DNA of 10,871 nt from NCBI GenBank assembly GCA_003156615.1, contig PMHI01000276.1, positions 10,473 to 21,343 of the forward strand, given 5' to 3'. The notes under the pieces were generated by a model. It was not told the DNA's origin and searched no databases. It was given only the letters and a program-made list of their open reading frames with translations. This document shows, one piece after another, positions 6,365 to 10,871 of the stretch. The translations under genes and the position numbers were made by a program. Each line of letters starts with the position of its first letter. Positions within the stretch are counted from its first letter, which is position 1. The DNA is from Acidobacteriaceae bacterium. GTDB taxonomy: Bacteria; Acidobacteriota; Terriglobia; Terriglobales; SbA1.

Positions 6365-6403
6365 TTAGCTTTTAGCTAACGCACAATAAACCAACTTAGC
6401 TAA
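6365..6403. promoter_or_regulatory. TTAGCTAA palindromes upstream of the aldo/keto reductase
   Basis: The eight-base palindrome TTAGCTAA occurs at 6372-6379 and 6396-6403, 24 bases centre to centre, and a third half (TTAGCT, 6365-6370) makes a TTAGCT-TTT-AGCTAA hairpin. The second copy overlaps the stop codon of the phosphatidyltransferase. The site could be an operator for the reductase or part of the end of the greA operon transcript. No T-run supports a classical terminator. Confidence 0.4.
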
Positions 6404-7044
6404 GCCGCTTGCCCCGCCTTAGCCACGGTATTCGGGGCGTCCTGGGTGCGGGTCCAGGTGTAGCGCATGCGGTGGATCACCGTCAGCGTCGACAGCACCG
6501 CAATCACCCACAGCACCGGCGCCATGCGGTTGAAGAGTGCGCCGATGATCACCAGCACCAGCCGCTCCGGACGCTCCATAAATCCCACGCGGCAGGATCC
6601 AATCAGTGACTCGGCGCGCGCCCGCGTGTAGCTCACCATGATGGCGCTCACCATCACGAACGCAGTAAGCACCACATAGAAGAAGCGGTCACCCCGGGCA
6701 TAGAAGACCAGCAGCCCAAGAAACTGCGACGCGTCGCTGTAGCGGTCGACGACTGAGTCGAAAAACGCGCCGAAGCGCGTGACCCGGTTGGTGGCCCTCG
6801 CAACCTGTCCATCCACCAGATCAAAAAATCCTGAGCCGATGATCACCAGGCCTGCGTAGAAGAACAGGCGCCTCTGGGTCAGCGCGGTGGCAGAGCCGAA
6901 CAGGATCGCGGCCCATGTATTCACCACCAGTCCCATAAAGGTCAGTACGTTGGGATTGATGCGCGAGAGCGCCAGCCAGCGGACGATGGTATCGAGCAGC
7001 ACGCCGCAGGCGCGTCCGAAGGCGCTGGTCCAGCTATGGGCCAT
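6400..7044 (-). CDS. CDP-alcohol phosphatidyltransferase family membrane protein
   Basis: The 214-residue protein carries the complete family signature D-x2-DG-x2-AR-x8-G-x3-D-x3-D: D75, D78-G79, A82-R83, G92, D96 and D100. These Asp residues bind two metal ions and activate the acceptor alcohol while CDP-diacylglycerol or a CDP-alcohol donates the phosphatidyl group. Five to six hydrophobic segments follow the expected layout (about 33-50, 60-74, 105-118, 122-138, 153-168, 172-188), placing it in the inner membrane. YTRARAESL after the fourth segment resembles phosphatidylinositol-phosphate-synthase-like members more than classical PgsA, so inositol- or glycerol-phosphate are both possible acceptors. 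Its ATG overlaps the stop of greA as TGATG, so translation is probably coupled. I give no gene symbol because the acceptor is unknown. Confidence 0.9.
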   Translation of the reverse strand: MAHSWTSAFGRACGVLLDTIVRWLALSRINPNVLTFMGLVVNTWAAILFGSATALTQRRLFFYAGLVIIGSGFFDLVDGQVARATNRVTRFGAFFDSVVDRYSDASQFLGLLVFYARGDRFFYVVLTAFVMVSAIMVSYTRARAESLIGSCRVGFMERPERLVLVIIGALFNRMAPVLWVIAVLSTLTVIHRMRYTWTRTQDAPNTVAKAGQAA

Positions 7045-7535
7045 CAGGCGTCCGCCTTCTCGGAGTCGGCCTCGTCGTGAATGGTGGACAGGCTTAGGAT
7101 TTCCAGTTCGCGCTTGCCGTTCGGTGTGATCACGGTGGCCTCATCGCCTACCTTTTTGTTCAGCAGCGCCCGACCGATGGGAGATGTGGTCGAAATTCTT
7201 CCCGCGCCTACGTCAGACTCTTCACTGGTCACGAGCTTGTATTCGATCTCTTCCTTCTTTGAGCTGTCGAAGACCTTGACGGTGGAACCTAGGCCCACCT
7301 TGTCTTTCGGGATGTTGTTCATATTGGTCAGCGACAGGTCGGCGAGGCGCTTACCGAGCTGGCGAAAGCGTGCCTTGACGAACTCCTGGCGCTGCTTGGC
7401 CATGTGATACTCGGCATTCTCGCTGAGGTCTCCGAGAGCTGCGGCGCGCTTGATCTCTTTGGGCAGCTCATGAACCAGTTCGTGCTCGAGCGCGTCGACT
7501 TCTTCCTGCAGTTTCTTTCTGAGTTGATCGGTCAT
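7044..7535 (-). CDS. greA: GreA/GreB-type transcription elongation factor
   Basis: The 163-residue protein matches GreA in length and layout. The N-terminal coiled coil (about 1-75) has the tip GDLSENAEYH, with acidic D36 and E39 that coordinate the second Mg2+ in the RNA polymerase active site and allow cleavage of backtracked transcripts. The FKBP-like C-terminal domain (about 80-155) has VGLGSTVKVFDSS, YKLVTSEESDVGAGRISTTSPIGRALLNKKVGDEATVITPNGKRELEI in short pieces along its strands. A ten-residue acidic tail (DEADSEKADA) follows. ATG 7535 lacks a clear Shine-Dalgarno. First gene of a two-gene unit with the phosphatidyltransferase; a TATAAT box lies 35 bases upstream of the start. Confidence 0.92.
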   Translation of the reverse strand: MTDQLRKKLQEEVDALEHELVHELPKEIKRAAALGDLSENAEYHMAKQRQEFVKARFRQLGKRLADLSLTNMNNIPKDKVGLGSTVKVFDSSKKEEIEYKLVTSEESDVGAGRISTTSPIGRALLNKKVGDEATVITPNGKRELEILSLSTIHDEADSEKADA

Positions 7536-7569
7536 ACTAATCAGGGGCGGGTGAGATGAACCCCTTGAG

Positions 7570-7575
7570 ATTATA
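7570..7575 (-). promoter_or_regulatory. -10 box of the greA operon
   Basis: A perfect TATAAT is present on the reverse strand 35 bases before the greA start, predicting a short leader starting near 7562. No good -35 hexamer is found 16-18 bases upstream. Confidence 0.45.
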
Positions 7576-8130
7576 AACCTGTTGACGGGACCGAGGCGTG
7601 CCGGCTCCTACTTGGCACCAATGTTCCAGTCGGAACCTAATCTCCGGGTAGCCCTGGACCGGAAACCAGCTGGACGCCGCGCACGTTTTGCCGGGAATAC
7701 TGTGGAAAACTCGGAAAACCACCTCAAAGCTATCATTCGAGAGCGCGCAAGAGGCTGGAACGGAGGGGTTTAGGGGAAGTGCGTCGAAATGAGGGCAAAA
7801 AGACACAAGGCGAAGAAAAAGCGCGGGAGATCGTTTTCGGGGTTGCCGCTGGCGGGGATGAGTGCCAATTACCCAATTACATGGACTTGCGGGCGAAGGA
7901 TGCGACCCGAAGTTGCGGTATCAAGCGAACGCTAGCCTGCAACGCCGGTTCCAAGAGGAGAAGCATCTACCGACGTCGGGAAATTGCGATCCGAAAAAGG
8001 GCAAATAAGGGCGAATCAGGACACTGCCATGAAAGAAGCTAGGTTCGTTCGCTTCGTTCGGGTAGATAAGCCGTGAGGCCTGCGACAAAGAGCCGGCCCA
8101 GGCCTGTGCCTGTGTTGGGAGATTCTGACG
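7576..8130. other. 555-base stretch without a convincing gene
   Basis: It lies between the greA promoter and the 3' end of the VWA gene. Short open frames (63 and 87 codons at 7582 and 7779, forward) start with TTG and GTG and have no domain. A 48-codon ATG frame at 7789 begins with a very basic stretch (KRHKAKKKRGR) but lacks other support. Visible structure: GGAAAAC twice around 7703-7720, CCAATTAC in perfect tandem (7865-7880), and TTCGTTCG twice (8044-8051, 8053-8060). Degraded gene remnants or a small RNA cannot be excluded. Confidence 0.45.
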
Positions 8131-9129
8131 TCATTGCTGCGGGGCGAAGTAGCCTTTGCGGGCGCGGACTTGCAAGTCCTTCTTGAGGACGGAGATTTCG
8201 ATGGAGCGGTAGCGGCCGTCGGCGTCGAAGTCGGCGGGCTTGTAGCTGACGATGTACTGGCTGCGGAGTTCGTCTTCTATGGCGGCGTAGGAATGGGTGA
8301 TGTCCTTCATCTTGAAAGGAAAGAAGGCGCGGCCGCCAGTAGCTTCGGCGAGCTGTTCGAGAACTTTGTCGCCGCGGAGGATGAGACCGCTGTCGTCGGT
8401 GGAGATGGCATAGATAATGACTTCGGCGCGCTGGGCCATCTCGATGGCTTGGGCTCGGGTGATTTCGCTCTGGTTATCTTCGCCGTCGCTTACGACTATG
8501 ATGGCCTTGCGCACGGGATGATCGGGACGGTCTTTCAGAAATTTATCCTTGCAAGCGCGATAGATGGCGTCGTAGAGCGCAGTGCCTCCGCCGTCCTGCA
8601 GTTTGTGCACGCCGTCGGAGAGCATCTCGACGTTGTCGGTAAAGTCTTGGGTCATCTGACTCTGGGTGTTGAAGCCCACGATGAAAGCTTTGTCGAAGCC
8701 GGCGCGGATCGAGTGCTGCAGGAAACTGATGACCGAACCCTGCTCGAAATCAAAACGGCTATGGACGGAGCCGCTCACATCGATCAGCAAGCCCAGGTGC
8801 AGCGGGAGATCGGTTTCGCGGCGGAAGTTAAGAATGGACTGAGGCGGCTTGTGATCGTCGAGGATGGCGAAATCGGTTTGATTGAGATCGCGGACAAATT
8901 TGCCGTGCCTGTCGGTTGCGATGAAAAGAACGTTCACTTCATCGACTCGTTTGCGAATGGTGAGCAACGAGCCGGACTGGGGATCGTCATCGGAAGCGGC
9001 GGTGTAGGGGCTCACGGCGGCCGTGCTGGCGGCATAAGCCTGCGCCTGGGCGAGGGCCGGCGCACTACAAGCCAGGGCAAAAGCCGCTAGTAACGCGGCA
9101 AGCAGCCGACAAGTGTGCGTGTACTTCAT
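8131..9129 (-). CDS. Secreted VWA protein, VWFA-related acidobacterial type (TIGR03436-like)
   Basis: A 332-residue protein with a signal peptide (MKYTHTCRLL, hydrophobic Ala/Leu core, cleavage near ALAQA, residue 29). An N-terminal beta-rich part (55-105) holds VNVLFIATDRHGKFVRDLNQTDFAILDD, quoted here only as the family's V-x5-D-x-G-x3-L-x3-DF-x-I-x-D hallmark. The von Willebrand A domain follows with an intact metal site: DVSGS (117-121), T183 in GGGTALYDAI and D215 in VVSDGED. The C-terminus ends in YIVSYKP...RARKGYFAP, the usual ending of these acidobacterial proteins. VWA domains of this kind bind ligands through a divalent metal outside the cell; the ligand is unknown. The frame runs on to GTG 9195, but ATG 9129 begins the signal peptide directly. 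LALAC (C21) is an imperfect lipobox, so lipoprotein processing is possible. Monocistronic. Confidence 0.88.
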   Translation of the reverse strand: MKYTHTCRLLAALLAAFALACSAPALAQAQAYAASTAAVSPYTAASDDDPQSGSLLTIRKRVDEVNVLFIATDRHGKFVRDLNQTDFAILDDHKPPQSILNFRRETDLPLHLGLLIDVSGSVHSRFDFEQGSVISFLQHSIRAGFDKAFIVGFNTQSQMTQDFTDNVEMLSDGVHKLQDGGGTALYDAIYRACKDKFLKDRPDHPVRKAIIVVSDGEDNQSEITRAQAIEMAQRAEVIIYAISTDDSGLILRGDKVLEQLAEATGGRAFFPFKMKDITHSYAAIEDELRSQYIVSYKPADFDADGRYRSIEISVLKKDLQVRARKGYFAPQQ

Positions 9130-9272
9130 GCCCAAACCATCCAATATTTTCACTCTTACCCGTGGCCAGAGCGTACTCCAACGGATTAGATGCACGCGGC
9201 GGGCCGAAGGCGGTCGCCGTCCGTCATAATCTGAATTGACTCTAGAGGGGGGCCGAGCAAAGTGCCAAGTTA

Positions 9273-9291
9273 CAAAAGGAGCACCCTTTTG
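9273..9291. repeat. Inverted repeat CAAAAGG-N5-CCTTTTG
   Basis: Perfect seven-base arms with the spacer AGCAC. It lies between two divergent genes, so a terminator role is unlikely and an operator or leader hairpin is more natural. Confidence 0.5.
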
Positions 9292-9357
9292 GGCATGCCG
9301 AGAGGCTCGAGGAGTCGGTGGGTCACAGGCGTCGGGAAATGACCCAGGGATCCTGCG

Positions 9358-9378
9358 AATTTCCTGGTCTGGGAAATT
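9358..9378. repeat. Inverted repeat AATTTCC-N7-GGAAATT at the SYLF promoter region
   Basis: Perfect seven-base arms separated by TGGTCTG. The right arm overlaps the candidate -35 box of the SYLF gene, the place where a repressor would act. No regulator gene is nearby to connect to it. Confidence 0.45.
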
Positions 9379-9451
9379 ACAATTCCTGACTAGGGTTTAA
9401 GATGGTTGGTCTTGCGAGATGAGGAGAGCGCGTCCGGAGGAACGGGTAGTG

Positions 9452-10174
9452 ATGGAGATGAAAAAGATTGCAGCTTGGTTTCTGACGATGTGCTGGTTTG
9501 CAATTCCGGAGTTTGCGGGCGCTAACGACGAAAGGGTAGAAGACCGGGTGAAAGATGCCGGGCAGGTGATGAAGGAGATTCTGAACATTCCCGATGACAT
9601 TCCGCAGGACTTGCTGGATAAGGCGGAATGCGTTGTGATTATGCCTTCGGTGTTGAAGGGCGCGTTTGGGGTGGGAGCGAGCTATGGGCGGGGAGTCATG
9701 ATTTGCCGCAGCGGCGAGCACTATACCGGGCCGTGGGGGGCGCCGGCGCTGTACGCGCTCGAAGGAGTGAGCGTTGGGTTCCAGTTGGGAGGCCAGGCTA
9801 CGGATTTTGTTTTCCTGGTGATGAACGCGAAGGGAGCGCGCTCGCTGTTGTCGAGCAAAGTGAGGTTGGGGGCGGACGCTTCGGCTGCCGCCGGTCCCAA
9901 GGGTCGCACGCTGGAGGGCGCTACCGACATTGTGATGAATGCGGAAATCCTTTCCTACTCGCGCAATAAGGGGTTGTTTGCGGGAGTATCGCTCGAAGGC
10001 TCAACCCTGCGCTCCGATGGCAGCGCCAATGCAAAACTCTACGGGAAAAAGTTAAGCGCGAAGGAAATTATTGTCGAACACAAAGTTGCTGTTCCGGCTA
10101 GTGCGAAAGAGTTGGTGGCGCTGCTCGATGCGAAGTCGTCGCAGAACAAATCAGATCCGAAGTCGCTCGAGTAG
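9452..10174 (+). CDS. Secreted SYLF/Ysc84 domain protein
   Basis: The 240-residue product has a signal peptide (MEMKKIAAWFL...FAGA, cleavage after residue 24), a short helical region (25-57) and one SYLF/Ysc84 domain. Recognised landmarks are KAECVVIMPSVLKGAFGVG (about 57-75), GRGVMICR, GPWGAPALYALEGVSVGFQLGGQATD and FVFLVMN, followed by GADASAAAGPKGR and EILSYSRNKGLFAGVSLEGS. The eukaryotic domain binds phosphoinositides; bacterial secreted members are thought to act at the envelope or in lipid binding, without a known substrate. The frame opens at ATG 9419, but GGAGG at 9436-9440 points to GTG 9449 (8-base spacing) or ATG 9452 (11-base spacing), both just before the signal peptide; I chose the ATG. 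The Lys/Ser-rich tail (SSQNKSDPKS) looks flexible. Single gene, divergent from the VWA gene; tag follows 141 bases later. Confidence 0.9.
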   Translation: MEMKKIAAWFLTMCWFAIPEFAGANDERVEDRVKDAGQVMKEILNIPDDIPQDLLDKAECVVIMPSVLKGAFGVGASYGRGVMICRSGEHYTGPWGAPALYALEGVSVGFQLGGQATDFVFLVMNAKGARSLLSSKVRLGADASAAAGPKGRTLEGATDIVMNAEILSYSRNKGLFAGVSLEGSTLRSDGSANAKLYGKKLSAKEIIVEHKVAVPASAKELVALLDAKSSQNKSDPKSLE

Positions 10175-10277
10175 CGCGGAGAACCAGTGAGCAAGCGTCT
10201 GGGAGACAGCTGGAAGAATCGTTTTCGGGCGCCAGACAGTGACCTCAGGGCTGAAGCCGTATTTTAATAATAGGGCA

Positions 10278-10306
10278 GTGACTGCAGCGCCGAAGCGCTG
10301 CGTCAC
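10278..10306 (+). other. Strong hairpin directly before tag
   Basis: GTGAC, one bulged T, GCAGCGC, loop CGAA, GCGCTGC, GTCAC form a 12-pair stem with a single bulge. It ends nine bases before ATG 10316, where the Shine-Dalgarno is expected and none is visible. No T-run follows, so it is a poor terminator for the SYLF gene; a translational control element for tag, or a stabilising 3' end of the SYLF transcript, are the alternatives. Just upstream (10261-10274) the sequence is AT-rich with TTTTAATAAT and may hold the tag promoter. Confidence 0.5.
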
Positions 10307-10315
10307 CCAAGATCC

Positions 10316-10871
10316 ATGCAACCTCAAACGTCTCCGAAGCCGCAGGTGCGCTGTGATTGGGCGCGCAGCGAGTTGATGATTCGCTATCACGATAAAGAAT
10401 GGGGCGTGCCGGTGCACGATGACCGCACGCTTTTTGAGTTTCTCGTCCTCGAAGGGGCGCAGGCCGGGCTGAGCTGGGAGACGATTCTCAACAAACGGGA
10501 AAACTATCGCGCCGCGTTTGACGAGTTCAATGTGCGACGCGTAGCGGGCTACGACCGGCGGAAGATCGCACAGTTGCTGAGCAATCCCGGCATCGTACGC
10601 AACCGGTTGAAGATCGCGTCGGCGGTGCGGAATGCCCAGGCCTTGCTGCGGGTGCGGGAAGAATTCGGCAGTTTCGACAGCTACGTGTGGCAATTTGTGG
10701 ACGGCCGGCCGCGACTGAATTCGTGGAAGAGGCAGCATCAAGTCCCGCCGCGGACTGCGCAATCGGATGCTTTGAGTCGAGCGCTGAAGACTCGAGGCTT
10801 CAATTTTGTGGGATCGACCATCTGCTACGCGTTTATGCAGGCCGTGGGCATGGTGAACGACCATGTAGTGC
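10316..10871 (+). CDS. tag: DNA-3-methyladenine glycosylase I, 3' end off the window
   Basis: 185 residues are visible and match Tag nearly end to end. RCDWA (C13) and RYHDKEWGVP (H25) supply the N-terminal zinc ligands. EGAQAGLSWETIL contains the catalytic-site E46 and the base-stacking W54. NKRENYRAAF, GIVRNRLKI, SDALSRALKTRGFNFVGSTICYAFMQAVGMVNDHVV follow in the family order, quoted here by short landmarks: KTRGF, VGSTICY, AVGMVNDH. The last zinc His (H183) is inside the window; the partner Cys would lie just past the edge. Tag removes 3-methyladenine from alkylated DNA, opening base excision repair in the cytoplasm. No other repair gene is near, so this is not an adaptive-response cluster. 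ATG 10316 lacks a visible ribosome site and follows a stable hairpin. Confidence 0.93.
   Translation, partial: MQPQTSPKPQVRCDWARSELMIRYHDKEWGVPVHDDRTLFEFLVLEGAQAGLSWETILNKRENYRAAFDEFNVRRVAGYDRRKIAQLLSNPGIVRNRLKIASAVRNAQALLRVREEFGSFDSYVWQFVDGRPRLNSWKRQHQVPPRTAQSDALSRALKTRGFNFVGSTICYAFMQAVGMVNDHVV

Larger units (their letters stand above)
9130..9451. other. Divergent intergenic region between VWA and SYLF genes
   Basis: About 320 bases that must hold both promoters. The forward strand has a weak TTACAA (9377-9382), 15 bases, TAAGAT (9398-9403) pair about 49 bases before ATG 9452. No clear promoter for the VWA gene is seen. Two exact inverted repeats are listed separately. Confidence 0.45.

Noticed and set aside
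7612..7627. TTGGCACC-AATG-TTCC, resembling a sigma-54 site on the forward strand
   Set aside because: The invariant G of the -12 GC is C, and no gene follows in that direction.
7789..7935. 48-codon basic small open frame
   Set aside because: It has an ATG and a purine-rich upstream stretch but no domain or conservation evidence; too weak to call a gene.
8134..9090. 318-codon forward open frame opposite the VWA gene
   Set aside because: It mirrors the VWA coding sequence codon by codon, is rich in Val, Gly, Asp and Ala from antisense third-position bias, and shows no domain. The reverse strand has signal peptide and MIDAS motifs.
10151..10864. 237-codon reverse open frame opposite tag
   Set aside because: The forward strand encodes Tag with all motifs; the reverse product is rich in His, Arg and Pro with no recognisable domain.

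Overview
The window looks like ordinary chromosomal DNA from a free-living member of the Acidobacteriota, probably a soil Koribacter/Terriglobia-like lineage. The pointers are a VWFA-related protein of the type expanded in Acidobacteria (TIGR03436-like), a TIGR03118-family secreted propeller, a divergent PilZ protein, moderately high GC, and intergenic DNA with degenerate GTGG/CAGTGG and CCAATTAC motifs. The lineage is inferred from gene content; no rRNA or marker phylogeny is available. I saw no tRNA, rRNA, CRISPR array, transposase, phage gene or integrase.

Layout: 1-900 (-) is a nucleotidyltransferase-fold protein running off the left edge. 925-1371 is non-coding and holds an imperfect inverted repeat. 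1372-1764 (+) is a small PilZ-like protein, convergent with 1894-2928 (-), a secreted TIGR03118 propeller; a rho-independent terminator lies between them. 3169-3789 (+) is a nicotinamidase-like cysteine hydrolase. 3790-4083 is the richest regulatory stretch: a near-consensus sigma-54 promoter with a perfect dyad about 80 bp upstream of the expected transcript start, leading into 4084-5325 (+), a secreted beta-propeller like the amine dehydrogenase heavy chain. 5454-6290 (-) is an aldo/keto reductase. 7535 down to 6400 (-) is a translationally coupled pair, greA and a CDP-alcohol phosphatidyltransferase. 7576-8130 has no convincing gene. 8131-9129 (-) is the VWA protein, divergent from 9452-10174 (+), a secreted SYLF/Ysc84 protein. 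10316-10871 (+) is tag (3-methyladenine DNA glycosylase I), cut by the right edge.

The genes do not form one pathway. They are single-gene or two-gene units covering envelope and secreted proteins (two propellers, VWA, SYLF, phospholipid synthesis), housekeeping (greA, tag, NAD-type salvage) and signalling (PilZ). I found no multi-gene undescribed system. The best leads are the predicted sigma-54/enhancer control of the secreted propeller, the Asp-to-Cys change in the hydrolase metal motif, and several small dyads placed at gene starts.
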